Of a stretch of 38,195 nucleotides of DNA, positions 1 to 10,488 are shown piece by piece. The notes under the pieces were generated by a model. It was not told the origin of the DNA. It ran no database searches and saw nothing but the letters and a program-made list of their open reading frames with translations. Origin of the DNA: an uncultured Clostridia bacterium. GTDB taxonomy: Bacteria; Bacillota; Clostridia; TANB77; CAG-508. The stretch spans positions 1 to 38,195 of the forward strand of contig CATKDT010000045.1 in assembly GCA_949746675.1 (NCBI GenBank), given 5' to 3'. How positions within the stretch are numbered: position 1 is the first letter of the stretch; every line of letters starts with the position of its first letter. Position numbers and translations under genes: made by a program.

Positions 1-1080
1 AATGGAAAGTATATAATAAAAGCATATGGAGATTTAATGGCAAATGTGACAGTAGAAGTTACAGGAATAATGCCAGGAATAGAGTTTGAGCCAAATGGAA
101 ATACAACATGGGAAAAGGGACATTCGACAAAGATAAAAGTAACAGAAACAGAAGAAAAGATAAAGAATATGAAATATCAATGGACAAATAGTGTAACAGA
201 ACCAGCAGACAACACATTTACAGAAAACTGTAAAGATGGAGACACAATAACAAAAAATAACGTCACTGGAACATATTATCTATGGATATTATTAGAAACA
301 GAAAGTGGAGCAACAGCAAAAAGAAGAAGTGAAGCATTTTATTTTGACAATGAAGGACCAACTATAACAGCATTAACACCAACAAAATATTCAGAAACAG
401 GAATAACTTTAAGTGCAACAGCAACAGATAATAAATCAGGAGCTGTTAAGTTTGAATTCTATGTAGATGATGAGTTAAAAGATGATTACACGCAAATATT
501 TGAAGCAACGACATCAGAAATAACCAAAAGTGTAACAATAACAGAGTTAAGTATGGGAAGTCATACTTGTAAAGTAATAGCTTATGATACAAATGGTAAT
601 AGTAGTACAAATACTACAATAGGAGCAACAAAATTACATACTTGGACAAAATGGTCTGTAAATTCGACAACTAAATATGAGGAAGGAGGTTGGACGGACT
701 GGGAGCAGGACACAAGTCTTAGTTTGTATGGAACCACATTAGGTTCTTCATATTCATTTAATCGATTCACAGGAAAGTTTACTGTATCAGGAAGTAGTAA
801 TATGTCTTATGGATCTGGGTCTGCTGCATATAATAGATATGGTTATTCAACTTATAAAAATGCTGCAGCTATAGGCTATGAAAAAAGTATATTATATGAA
901 TTCAAAAATATTTCTACTATGAGTACTGGAAAATATAGACGTCAAAAATCGTCAGTGGCAAATACTACTTATAGTAGAGGAACTACTCAATATAGTGATG
1001 TAACGTCTACTTCACGTGGTGGATATCCAGATAACAATTATTCAGGTTCTTACTGGTATGTATATAAAGGTGTATATTGA
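1..1080 (+). CDS. C-terminal part of a secreted Ig-like-domain surface protein (5' truncated by the window edge)
   Basis: Frame is open from base 1 (NGKYIIKAYGDLMANVTVEV...); repeats typical of bacterial Ig-like folds (DNEGPTITALTPTKYSETGITLSATATDNKSG...GSHTCKVIAYDTNGN); Tyr/Ser/Gly-rich C-terminal domain; stop TGA at 1078-1080. Confidence 0.7.
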   Translation, partial: NGKYIIKAYGDLMANVTVEVTGIMPGIEFEPNGNTTWEKGHSTKIKVTETEEKIKNMKYQWTNSVTEPADNTFTENCKDGDTITKNNVTGTYYLWILLETESGATAKRRSEAFYFDNEGPTITALTPTKYSETGITLSATATDNKSGAVKFEFYVDDELKDDYTQIFEATTSEITKSVTITELSMGSHTCKVIAYDTNGNSSTNTTIGATKLHTWTKWSVNSTTKYEEGGWTDWEQDTSLSLYGTTLGSSYSFNRFTGKFTVSGSSNMSYGSGSAAYNRYGYSTYKNAAAIGYEKSILYEFKNISTMSTGKYRRQKSSVANTTYSRGTTQYSDVTSTSRGGYPDNNYSGSYWYVYKGVY

Positions 1081-1129
1081 TAATTAGTAAAAAACAAGCC
1101 TTCTTATACAAATTAGGAGATAAAAAAGG

Positions 1130-1258
1130 ATGAGCAGAGAGATATTAAGGGGAATGGTTATAATAAGTATATTAATGATTTTAGGAATTGAAATATCACA
1201 TCTAGAATACTACTATTTTATGAAAAAATATAAATTATTAATAAATAAAACTGAATAA
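1130..1258 (+). CDS. small 42-aa putative membrane protein (MSREILRGMVIISILMILGIEISHLEYYYFMKKYKLLINKTE)
   Basis: ATG with AGGAGA/AAAGG Shine-Dalgarno-like sequence just upstream; one hydrophobic helix and basic C-terminus; below the ORF-track length cutoff. Confidence 0.4.
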   Translation: MSREILRGMVIISILMILGIEISHLEYYYFMKKYKLLINKTE

Positions 1259-1286
1259 AGATTTAATTTTTATAATTACTAAATAG

Positions 1287-1316
1287 AATAGCTTGTATCT
1301 CTTGATACAAGCTATT
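1287..1316. terminator. intergenic hairpin, probable bidirectional terminator
   Basis: Perfect inverted repeat AATAGCTTGTATC-TCTT-GATACAAGCTATT between convergent genes; T-tract weak. Confidence 0.5.
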
Positions 1317-1333
1317 TATAACGTTTTTTATAA

Positions 1334-1410
1334 TGGTAGCGAAGGAGAGGATCGAACTCACGACCTTTCGGGTATGAACCGAACGCTCTAGCCAGCTGAG
1401 CTACTTCGCC
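1334..1410 (-). tRNA. tRNA-Met (anticodon CAT), elongator-like, CCA encoded
   Basis: Reverse complement GGCGAAGTAGCTCAGCTGGCTAGAGCGTTCGGTTCATACCCGAAAGGTCGTGAGTTCGATCCTCTCCTTCGCTACCA folds as a cloverleaf; anticodon loop TTCATAC; acceptor stem GGCGAAG/CTTCGCT. Confidence 0.95.
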
Positions 1411-1540
1411 ATATTAACAACGTATTAATTATACAAAATAATCTATATAATGTCAACAGTTTTTGAAATTTTTTCTTCACTAATTGAAAGAAAAATAATT
1501 TAATAATCTTTAAATTAGTATGAATTTAAAATTCTAATTA

Positions 1541-1570
1541 TAAAAAAGTAAAGCTCTCAATAGAGAGCTT
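1541..1570 (-). terminator. rho-independent terminator of the SPFH gene
   Basis: AAGCTCTC-AATA-GAGAGCTT stem with a T-run on the minus strand (TACTTTTTTA). Confidence 0.7.
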
Positions 1571-1622
1571 TTAAAAATAGTATTTATAGATTAAATTAGA
1601 ACTTAATTATGTAATCTATTTA

Positions 1623-2531
1623 TTATTTTTTTTCTTCTTTAACAATTTCCTTCATTGCACCTATACTTGCAAGAGGAGTTGTAGTTGCATCAAATGGAAT
1701 GAATACTTTGTTAGCATCTCCATCAGCAACTTCTTTTAATGTTTCAAGAGATTTTAATTGAACAATTTTATCGTTAGGGTTAGCTTTCATCATAGCGCCA
1801 TAAACCATTTTAACTTCCTCTGCTTTAGCTTCAGCGATTCTTCTAATAGATTCAGCTTCACCTTGTGCTTGTCTAATCTTAGATTCTCTTTGAGCATCTG
1901 CATGAAGTATTGCAGCATCCTTTTCACCTTGAGCTTTAAGAACGGCAGCTTGACGTTCACCCTCAGCTTGAAGTATTGCAGCACGCTTATTACGTTCAGC
2001 ATTCATTTGCTTTTCCATTGCATCTCTAACATCAGGTGGTGGCATAATATCTTTAACTTCAACTCTATCTATATCACATCCCCATTTTGTAGCTGCTTCA
2101 TCAAGTATAGCTCTTAACTTGTCATTAATTGTATCACGTGAACTAAATGTAGAATCTAAGTCCATCTTACCAACTAAATCTCTCATAGCTGTAACTGAAA
2201 GATATTCAATACCTTTCTTTAAATTTTGGATTTCATAAACAGCTTTTGCTGGATCAACTACTCTATAGAAAACAACTGTATCTATAGTAATTGTAACATT
2301 ATCTTTAGTAATAACCCTTTGAGGAGCTATATCTAAAGTTTGTTGTTTTAAACTTACAATACTTCTAACATGATCAATAAATGGAATAATTATTGTAAGA
2401 CCAGCATCTGCAACTTTATGAAACTTACCAAGTCTTTCAATTATATATACTTCTGACTGTCTAACAATTTTAATACTCATAACTACAATGACGGCTAAAA
2501 GTGCTAATAATATTAATAAAAACCAAAACAT
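1623..2531 (-). CDS. SPFH/Band 7 (slipin/paraslipin-type) membrane protein
   Basis: N-terminal TM, VYIIERLGKFHKVADAGLTIIIPFID, VITKDNVTITIDTVVFYRVVDP, Ala/Glu coiled-coil; matches the stomatin/QmcA family pattern. Confidence 0.92.
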   Translation of the reverse strand: MFWFLLILLALLAVIVVMSIKIVRQSEVYIIERLGKFHKVADAGLTIIIPFIDHVRSIVSLKQQTLDIAPQRVITKDNVTITIDTVVFYRVVDPAKAVYEIQNLKKGIEYLSVTAMRDLVGKMDLDSTFSSRDTINDKLRAILDEAATKWGCDIDRVEVKDIMPPPDVRDAMEKQMNAERNKRAAILQAEGERQAAVLKAQGEKDAAILHADAQRESKIRQAQGEAESIRRIAEAKAEEVKMVYGAMMKANPNDKIVQLKSLETLKEVADGDANKVFIPFDATTTPLASIGAMKEIVKEEKK

Positions 2532-2678
2532 TTGAATTTCCTCCTATAAAAAATTCACATAACTAATATTATTATAACATAAATTTGGCAAAAAATAAAG
2601 AGTTTTAAATAAAATATTTAGCAAATATTACAATTGTGTTACAAAAATATTAAATTAATAAAAAAAAGTGCATTATTA

Positions 2679-2707
2679 TTGATAAAAATATTAAAATATT
2701 GTATGAT
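2679..2707 (+). promoter_or_regulatory. sigma-A-like promoter for the Tad-like operon
   Basis: TTGATA-17 bp-TATGAT about 40 bp upstream of the 2745 start codon. Confidence 0.55.
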
Positions 2708-2744
2708 AATTAGGACAATATATTATTATAGGAGGAATTATGTA

Positions 2745-4124
2745 ATGGCAACTTTAAATCCATTGGAGCAAAAAGCACGTTCATCATTTATAAAAGGAAT
2801 TATATTAACAACGGTGGTTGCGTTAGTAATAGTAGCATTGTTAGGAATGCAAATATATAAACTAAAAGACGCTGAAAAAACACGTTTAGGAAATTTAGTA
2901 AAAGTTTTAGTATTAAAAGGAGATGTATATTCAGGACAAATAATAGATTCATCATTGTATACAACTGCAATGGTTGACAAATCACTTGTTCCACCAGCAG
3001 CAATAACCTCTGCACAAGAATTTGCAGAGGTTGCAGCAATGGACGAAAAAGGAAATGAAATAACTATAGATACTGATTTATATGAAAACCAACTATCTCC
3101 AGCAGAGATAGAGCTTAAATTAAATGAGTTTATTTTACGTATTAAATCAGAAGATAAATCAGAAACAGCATTTCCAGATGAAGGAGCACATCAATTAACA
3201 TTTGATAAAGCCCTTGGAAGTTATTATTATGAATTATCAACAGATGGAGATAGGATAACTACACACTACTTTGTAGGAGATGAAGAAAGAAATGCAACTA
3301 ATGCAACAACAAAAAGAGAAAATGCACAAGTAGTAAAACAAATTCATATAGCAGCAGATGATAATATACAAACTCCAGACGACGAAGAAGGAGTTTACCC
3401 ATTAACTGACCTAGGAAATAATCAATATTATTATACAAGAAACAATCAAAGAGTTGACATAATGATAACTAGAAAATATGTTACTCTAGGAGAAGAATCT
3501 TGTATAGCTAAGATTGATTTAAATGCACGTACTATATTAATTCCTTCAATGCTTGCAAAGAACTATGAAATAACTACGGATGATATGAGAGAAGAAGAAT
3601 ACAATATGATAGTATTACCATCTACTTTACAATCAGAAGAAACTGTTGATATAAGATTACAATTACCTACTGGAGAAAATTATATAGTATTATCAAAGAA
3701 AAGAATTACAATACCAACACTTGGAGAAACCTTAGCACCAGAAACAATAAAGATAAGATTAAATGAAGCAGAGCTATTAACAATGTCATCAGCTATTGTT
3801 GATGCTTATAAATTAACAGGTTCAAAACTATATGCTGTTAAATATGTTGAACCAGGATTGCAACAAAATGCTACTGTAACATACACACCATCAAGAGAAA
3901 CAATAACTCAAATTCAAACAGATCCAAATGTAGTTCAAACAGCAAGAGAAGAATTGTTCAAATATTATGGAAGAGATTATGCAGCAATTAGAGATCAAAT
4001 TAATAAAACAGTAAATGCAGGAACAGAAGAAGAAAGAAAATCAAATGTTGAAGGAAAAATTTCATCAGAAATTTCAACACAAAAATCAGAAAGACAACAA
4101 TTCTTACAAAGTTTAACAGAATAA
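2745..4124 (+). CDS. CpaB-like (SAF-domain-like) pilus assembly protein
   Basis: Start at ATG 2745 after GGAGG (the longer ORF-track start is unlikely); TM near N-terminus; 'VLVLKGDVYSGQIIDSSLYTTAMVDKSLVPPAAI' resembles the CpaB SAF segment; next to CpaE/TadA-like genes. Confidence 0.65.
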   Translation: MATLNPLEQKARSSFIKGIILTTVVALVIVALLGMQIYKLKDAEKTRLGNLVKVLVLKGDVYSGQIIDSSLYTTAMVDKSLVPPAAITSAQEFAEVAAMDEKGNEITIDTDLYENQLSPAEIELKLNEFILRIKSEDKSETAFPDEGAHQLTFDKALGSYYYELSTDGDRITTHYFVGDEERNATNATTKRENAQVVKQIHIAADDNIQTPDDEEGVYPLTDLGNNQYYYTRNNQRVDIMITRKYVTLGEESCIAKIDLNARTILIPSMLAKNYEITTDDMREEEYNMIVLPSTLQSEETVDIRLQLPTGENYIVLSKKRITIPTLGETLAPETIKIRLNEAELLTMSSAIVDAYKLTGSKLYAVKYVEPGLQQNATVTYTPSRETITQIQTDPNVVQTAREELFKYYGRDYAAIRDQINKTVNAGTEEERKSNVEGKISSEISTQKSERQQFLQSLTE

Positions 4125-4197
4125 TATAATATATTAAAAATTAAGGTTCATGGGTTATCCTATATTAAAAATATAAAAACCCAAATAAACTTTAAGG

Positions 4198-4893
4198 GTG
4201 AAAGATTTGAAACAGGTAGGATTTATAGGAAGTTATGACAAAAAAGATATATTGCTATATATAAGTAAAGTATTAACAAACTGTGGTATAAAAGTCCTAA
4301 TTGTTGATGCAACAATAGCACAAAGAATGCGATATATCATTCAAAACACAAGTAGCAATAATTCAATGACATTTGTTAGTGAATATTTAGGAATTGATAT
4401 AGCAGTAGGTTTTATGAATTTAGGGCAAGTTGCTGCCTATTTCAAAACTAATAGTTTACCATATGATTTGGTATTAGTTGATTCAGACAATATACAAACA
4501 GTAGCATCATTTATGATACCAGCAATGAAAAATATATTTTTATTTACATCTTATGATCAAGCTGAAATAAACAAAATAGTTGAAACTTTAAAATATATAA
4601 ATAAGCCAATAAATGTCACCGAAGTAATAATGTCAGCAGATTTATCATCAAGTCAAGAAAAAGCTTTATTACACAAACTAAAAGAAACAGGGGCTATAGT
4701 TGAAAAACATAAAGTACAGTTTGCTGATACAAATATTGATAGAAAAGCAATACTTCAAAATCAATTAGTAAGAGAAATAAGAATGAAAAATCATACATCT
4801 ACTTTTAAGGATAGCTTAGAATATGTAACATCATTAGTATCAGATGAGTTAGTACAACAAAGTGAGATAAAAAAAGAAATTAAGAAAATATAG
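4198..4893 (+). CDS. CpaE/ParA-like P-loop-fold protein of the pilus cluster (degenerate Walker A)
   Basis: GTG start; 'VGFIGSYDKKDILLYISKVLTNCGIKVLIVDAT' has the MinD/CpaE fold pattern without a canonical GKGGxGKT; context. Confidence 0.5.
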   Translation: MKDLKQVGFIGSYDKKDILLYISKVLTNCGIKVLIVDATIAQRMRYIIQNTSSNNSMTFVSEYLGIDIAVGFMNLGQVAAYFKTNSLPYDLVLVDSDNIQTVASFMIPAMKNIFLFTSYDQAEINKIVETLKYINKPINVTEVIMSADLSSSQEKALLHKLKETGAIVEKHKVQFADTNIDRKAILQNQLVREIRMKNHTSTFKDSLEYVTSLVSDELVQQSEIKKEIKKI

Positions 4894-4905
4894 GAAGGAA
4901 AAATA

Positions 4906-5757
4906 ATGTCTGTAATTACTTTTGTAAATGTTGATAGAAAAGAAATAGCACAAACTATGTCAGTAGCAGCACTAGCTTCTTGTATGGGTATAGAGCATGC
5001 TTATAGAACATTAATAATGTCAACTGATTTCAACGATAAAACAATGGAAAATTGTTTTTTTAATGAAAACAAAAAGAGTCAAGCTCGTGAACTTATAAAC
5101 CAAATGGGAAGAAAAAATATTGATGTTTCAAGTGGTATGGAAGGTTTAGTAAGAATGTTTGCAAGTAACACAGCATCATCAGAAATAATAAGAAGCTATA
5201 CAAGGCCGATACTTAATGAAAGACTTGACTTGTTAGAAGGACCTAGAACATCAGACATTAAGGATTATCAACAAATTTCGACATATTTTTCTAATATAGC
5301 AGAATATGCCAATAAAGCATATGACTTAATTTTTGTAGATTTAAATAAAAACGTACCAAAAGAAAACCAAGAAAAACTTTTTAGTGTATCGAGTGTAATA
5401 GTTGTTGGACTATCGCAAACGCCAAAAGCTATTGAACATTTTACTCAATTAAAACAAACAAACAGCTTCTTTACCAAAAGTAATGTAACAATGTTAATTG
5501 GAAAATATAATCCAGAATCTAGATATACAGCAAAAAATATAGCTAGAATGTTAAATGAAAAAGAAACACCACTAGTAGTTCCATATAATATTGCGTTCAC
5601 AGATAATTGTTGTACAGGCACAATTATAGATTACATGTTATCAGTGCAAAGTTTATCATTTAAAAATGGAAAAGATGGATATTTTTATGAAGAGGTAAAA
5701 AAATCGATTGAAGCCTTAGACTATCTAAGACAAGAAGTTGATTTTGGAATGAAATAA
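4906..5757 (+). CDS. second CpaE/MinD-like protein of the pilus cluster
   Basis: 'MSVITFVNVDRKEIAQTMSVAALASCMGIEHAYRTLIMSTDF' and 'YDLIFVDLNKNVPKENQEKLFSVSSVIVVGLSQTPKAIE' match the MinD/ArsA pattern; RBS AGGAAGG. Confidence 0.55.
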   Translation: MSVITFVNVDRKEIAQTMSVAALASCMGIEHAYRTLIMSTDFNDKTMENCFFNENKKSQARELINQMGRKNIDVSSGMEGLVRMFASNTASSEIIRSYTRPILNERLDLLEGPRTSDIKDYQQISTYFSNIAEYANKAYDLIFVDLNKNVPKENQEKLFSVSSVIVVGLSQTPKAIEHFTQLKQTNSFFTKSNVTMLIGKYNPESRYTAKNIARMLNEKETPLVVPYNIAFTDNCCTGTIIDYMLSVQSLSFKNGKDGYFYEEVKKSIEALDYLRQEVDFGMK

Positions 5758-5848
5758 AATAAGAAAAACTTAATTTATTAATGAGCAGTAAAATTTAAAT
5801 AGATATGCAGATAATGAACAAAATGAAGCCTAGGAGGGAGTAGAAATT

Positions 5849-7766
5849 ATGGTACTCAATTACGTAGTTATAGGTATAATCATAATAATAGCTGGTGTTA
5901 TACTTTTCTTTTCAATTAAGAAAAAGCAAGAAAAAGCTGAACATGATAAGGCAGATCAATTAGAGGTTGATGATAAAACATATACCTTAGATATGATGAT
6001 AAAATTCGTAAAGAGAAGACTTGACGAAATTACAAAGGTTAACCTATATGATTTAGGACTTTCTGAAGAAGAATTAAACAGAAGAAAGCAAAAGAAATAC
6101 GAATTAAAAAAAGCTCTAAAAGGTTGTACCTATGGAGATGTTAATGATAAAAAATATGTTAAGGAATTAATATTTGATATTTTATCAAAGGAATATGGAG
6201 TTGATGAAACGAATGTATCTAAAGCCATACCTTTTGATGTACCATCACTTTTGACTCCACAAGACAAATTTGATGTTTTGATATATTTATATCAAAAAGA
6301 TTTTGGATATGAAGCATTAGGAGAGATGATAAAAAAATATGACTTAGCAAGATTAAAATTTACAGAGGGAGACACAAAACCTTGTTATGTAATTACTCCA
6401 GAAGAAATTAGTGATATATATGAAAAAGAAAATCCTACATTAACATTTAAAGATAAATTAATGGTAGTAGTTCAAAGAATATATCAATTATACAAAGGAT
6501 ATAGTTCAATTGATGAAGTAAGAGATATGAATATAGATGGTGTATCAGGTGGTGTATCAGGACTTCCAGAGAGTTTCTTAAGCCAAGTTGCACAAACTGA
6601 TGCAAGAATATTAAACCAAGTTATGGATCATAAAGTACCAAGAGCTTGTGATGCTATATGGATAATGTTCCATGGTGTATCAATAAGACTTGCATTCCTA
6701 TCATTTGGAAACGAATCAGAATTAAAAAGAGTATGTCAAAATATTTATAAATACAATAACCCTGGACAGTTATCAGATTCAAATGGTTATAAGATCAATG
6801 AAATGAAAGATGGTTCCCGTGTCGTTGTTGTTAGACCAAGCTTCTCAGAAACATGGGCATTCTTCGTAAGAAAGTTCGACGTTCAAAGAGCAACACTAGA
6901 ACAAATAGTATTATTCGAAGGAAAAGAAGATGCAATAGAACTTTTACGTTATTTAGTAAAAGGTGCACGTATAGTTTCACTAACTGGTGAGCAAGGTAGT
7001 GGTAAAACTACAATGCTTATGGCTATGATAGAAAATATATACGAGACAATGAACCTTCGTATTACAGAAACAGCATTTGAGTTACACTTAAGAAAAATTT
7101 ATCCAACAAGAAATATATTATCATTTAGAGAAACAGACACAATATCAGGACAAGAAGGTCTAGACGTTCAAAAGAAAACTGATGGTACTGTTAATATAAT
7201 TCGGAGAGGTTGCTACTGACCCCGTAGCTGCATGGATGATACAAGCAGCTCAAGTTGCATCAAAGTTTACTTTATTTACTCACCATGCTAAGACTTTCCC
7301 AGACTTAGTTACAGCACTACGTAACTCAATGTTAAGAACAGGTGTATTTAAGAACGAAGTTATAGCAGAGGAGCAAATTGTATCAGTACTTAACTTTGAT
7401 ATTCACTTGGTAAAAGACTTTAGAGGTGTACGTTATATTGAAAGAGTAACAGAATGTATACCAGTAAAAAATACGAATGAATATAATTTTGAACAAAGAA
7501 ATGAAAAATCATTAGAAGGCAAATTTGAAAAATTTGCTGACAACGCAACAAGATATTTCGAAAAAGAAACAAACAAAGAATTATACAAGCACATAAATAT
7601 TATGGAATATCAAGATGGAAAATATGTAATAACAAATAAAATATCAGACCACAATATTAGTGAAATGATAATCAATATGGATGATACTGATTCATTGGCA
7701 TTTAGAAAATTCATAAAAAGAAATTGGGGAATGGAATTTAACGAAAGAGGAGACAAAATATCATAA
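5849..7766 (+). CDS. tadA: TadA/CpaF-like secretion ATPase, composite of two ORFs joined by a +1 shift at CGG 7202-7204 (~638 aa)
   Basis: Walker A 'LTGEQGSGKTT' in ORF 5849-7219; the next ORF continues '(G)EVATDPVAAWMIQAAQVASKFTLFTHHAKT', the Walker-B/GE region; skipping C7202 fuses them as ...VNII-G-EVATDP.... Confidence 0.85.
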
Positions 7767-7788
7767 AGTTAGGAGGTAAAAATATTCG

Positions 7789-9879
7789 ATGGACTTAGAA
7801 AATGAAACAACCAGAATAATCATAATGGTGTTTGGTTTCGTTATTGCAGCAGCATTAATCGGAATTATAATTGCATATATAAATATTAGAAAAAAAATGA
7901 AAAATGAAGATGTCATCAGAATAGAAAACCTTAGAAAAGGAACAGCAGAAAAAAGTTTTTCATGGGATGTATTTTACCAAAAACTATATTTAAGATATGT
8001 AAAATTTTTACCTACAAGGTCATATATTTTAAAAATTAGAAGAAGACTTGAAATAAACAACTTAGAAGATGAATTCACAACAAGAATGCAAGCAGCAAGA
8101 ATTATAACAAAAGCATTGATGATAATTGTACCTCTTACAATAATAATTATTATACTTACAAGAACTAACCTATTTTTAATGAGTGTAATATTTATATTTG
8201 AATTATTTATAATTGATTCATATACAGATAGTTTAGTTACAAAATTAGATAATAATTTATTACTACAACAAGTTGACTTTTTCTCACAGATGAGACACTC
8301 ATATCATGAAAACAACATGGTTGCAGAAGCTATATATTCAACAGCACAAGACAGTGAACATATAGAAGTTGCTAGACAAGCTGAGTTAATATATAACATA
8401 CTAAATTCAGCAGACCCAGAAACAGAACTTGAAAAATATTATGATGTTGCACCAAATAACTACTTAAGAGAGTTTGCAGGAATATCATATTTTACACAAG
8501 AATTTGGTGATAGAAAAATTGACAATGCATCATTATACTTAACAAACTTAGAAAACATTACACAGGAAATGCAACTTGAGATACTAAAAAGAGATAAATT
8601 AAACTATGTATTTCAAAGTTTATCATTAATATCAATAGCACCAACAATAATGCTTGAACCACTAAAAAAATGGGCAGTATCAAATTTCTCATTTACCAAA
8701 TCATTTTATAATGGAAATAAAGGTTTACTTGTTCAAGTATTAATAATGGTAGCAACAATAATTTGTTACATATTAATTAGAAAATTAAAAGACAATGGAT
8801 CCACAAAAATTGTACAAAATGTGCAAAACCCATGGCAAGAAAAGCTATATAATGTAAAAATTGTTAAGAAATTTATTGATTTAATTGCACCAAAGCCAGA
8901 TACAAAAGAACATAGAAAACTAGAGAGATTGCTTAAAGATTCAGGCTCAAAGCTAAAGATTAGGTGGCTATATATTAATAAAGTATTAATATGTATTCTT
9001 ACTTTTATAGCCTCACTAATATTCTTCTTTGCTTTACATAAAGTACAAATAAACTTTATATATACTGAGCCAACCGTTAGTTACAACTTATTAGGTGAAG
9101 CTGAAGGTAGAGAATTACAAAAGGCGATGGAAAAAACTGAAAGACAAAATAGAATATTAGACATGTTTAAAGGAAAGCCTAAAACTACAACAAAAGATAT
9201 ACAGAAGGCAATGGAAAGAGACAAAGAGTACAAAGATTTTATAGAAAAAGATTTTGAGACAGAACTCGAAGAGATTGAAACAAAATTAAAAACAGTAAAT
9301 TCAGAATATCTAAAATGGTTTGAAGTACTTATGGCAATATTTATAGCATATATAGGTTACCAAGGACCAAACTTACTACTAAAATTCCAGTTAAAAATGC
9401 GTCAAATGGAAATGGAAGATGAAGTAATGTCATTCCAAACGATTATTATGATGCTTATGAAAATTGAAAGAATTGATGTTGAAATGATATTAGAATGGCT
9501 TGAAAGATATGCTAATATATTTAAAGAGCCTATTGGAAAGTGTTTGAATAACTACGAAAGTGGTGCATGGGAAGCACTTGAGGAAATGAAAAATGAGGTT
9601 ACATACCAACCATTTATAAGATTAATTGAAAGTATGCAAACATCTGTTGAAAAAGTACCAATTAGAGAAGCTTTCGAAGAACTTGACTCTGATAGAGATT
9701 ACTATCAAGCAAAAAGACAAGAATCAAATGAAAGATTTGTTGCCAAAAGAGGTATGATTGGAAAAGCAATAGGTTTTGCTCCAATGATAGTAACATTTGT
9801 TGGATTCTTGATAGTACCACTTGTATTTATTGGTATGACAAGTATGACAAGCTCATTTGATAGCTTGAGCAGTATGTAG
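7789..9879 (+). CDS. TadB/TadC-like inner-membrane platform protein (large, apparently duplicated or fused)
   Basis: Multiple TM helices in both halves; T2SF-like C-terminus 'RFVAKRGMIGKAIGFAPMIVTFVGFLIVPLVFIGM'; directly downstream of TadA. Confidence 0.7.
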   Translation: MDLENETTRIIIMVFGFVIAAALIGIIIAYINIRKKMKNEDVIRIENLRKGTAEKSFSWDVFYQKLYLRYVKFLPTRSYILKIRRRLEINNLEDEFTTRMQAARIITKALMIIVPLTIIIIILTRTNLFLMSVIFIFELFIIDSYTDSLVTKLDNNLLLQQVDFFSQMRHSYHENNMVAEAIYSTAQDSEHIEVARQAELIYNILNSADPETELEKYYDVAPNNYLREFAGISYFTQEFGDRKIDNASLYLTNLENITQEMQLEILKRDKLNYVFQSLSLISIAPTIMLEPLKKWAVSNFSFTKSFYNGNKGLLVQVLIMVATIICYILIRKLKDNGSTKIVQNVQNPWQEKLYNVKIVKKFIDLIAPKPDTKEHRKLERLLKDSGSKLKIRWLYINKVLICILTFIASLIFFFALHKVQINFIYTEPTVSYNLLGEAEGRELQKAMEKTERQNRILDMFKGKPKTTTKDIQKAMERDKEYKDFIEKDFETELEEIETKLKTVNSEYLKWFEVLMAIFIAYIGYQGPNLLLKFQLKMRQMEMEDEVMSFQTIIMMLMKIERIDVEMILEWLERYANIFKEPIGKCLNNYESGAWEALEEMKNEVTYQPFIRLIESMQTSVEKVPIREAFEELDSDRDYYQAKRQESNERFVAKRGMIGKAIGFAPMIVTFVGFLIVPLVFIGMTSMTSSFDSLSSM

Positions 9880-9900
9880 TATTAGGGGGAAAAATAAATA

Positions 9901-10485
9901 ATGGAAAATGCATCAACTGGATTAAAAATAGCAGGTGGAATATTAATTGCGATGCTAGTACTATCATTAATTGTTTTTGGCACAAGAAGAGCAAGCCGTT
10001 ACGAGCAACAAAAGCAAGATTCTGTAGAAGTTGAACAATTAACTGAATTTAATCAGTCATTATTATCATATGAAAATGACATTGTATCAGGATTTAGAAT
10101 GATCTCATTATCAAACTTAGCAAATGACAATAATGTAAGATTTTCATCATCAATAGATGACTTTGTTCCTGTAAGAATATATGCAAAATTGATAAATACT
10201 TCAGGTCAATTACCAGGCTGGTCAGGATATAATACAACAGATGATTACAAGAAAATAAAATTATCAACAGGAGCAGAAACAAGAGATAGATATTTTAATA
10301 TGATAAATTATGTTGGAATTACTACAAATGGACCATATTATATACAACCAAATGGAAAAGAGACTGATAAAAAGACACAAACTGAATTTAAACAATTATA
10401 TTTTCAATGTGTAGATGTTACATATGATCAAACAACTGGAAGAGTTATACAAATGGTCTTTGATGAAATAAAAAAGAGGAATTAG
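9901..10485 (+). CDS. small pilin-like protein, MENAS family
   Basis: MENASTGLKIAGGILIAMLVLSLIVFG N-terminal helix; shares its N-terminus with the 10489, 11741 and 12446 ORFs. Confidence 0.65.
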   Translation: MENASTGLKIAGGILIAMLVLSLIVFGTRRASRYEQQKQDSVEVEQLTEFNQSLLSYENDIVSGFRMISLSNLANDNNVRFSSSIDDFVPVRIYAKLINTSGQLPGWSGYNTTDDYKKIKLSTGAETRDRYFNMINYVGITTNGPYYIQPNGKETDKKTQTEFKQLYFQCVDVTYDQTTGRVIQMVFDEIKKRN

Positions 10486-10488
10486 TAA

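Noticed and set aside
2634-2744. Upstream 37-codon extension of the CpaB-like ORF
   Set aside because: It runs through the promoter region; GGAGG precedes ATG 2745 and the extension is A/T-rich noncoding-like.
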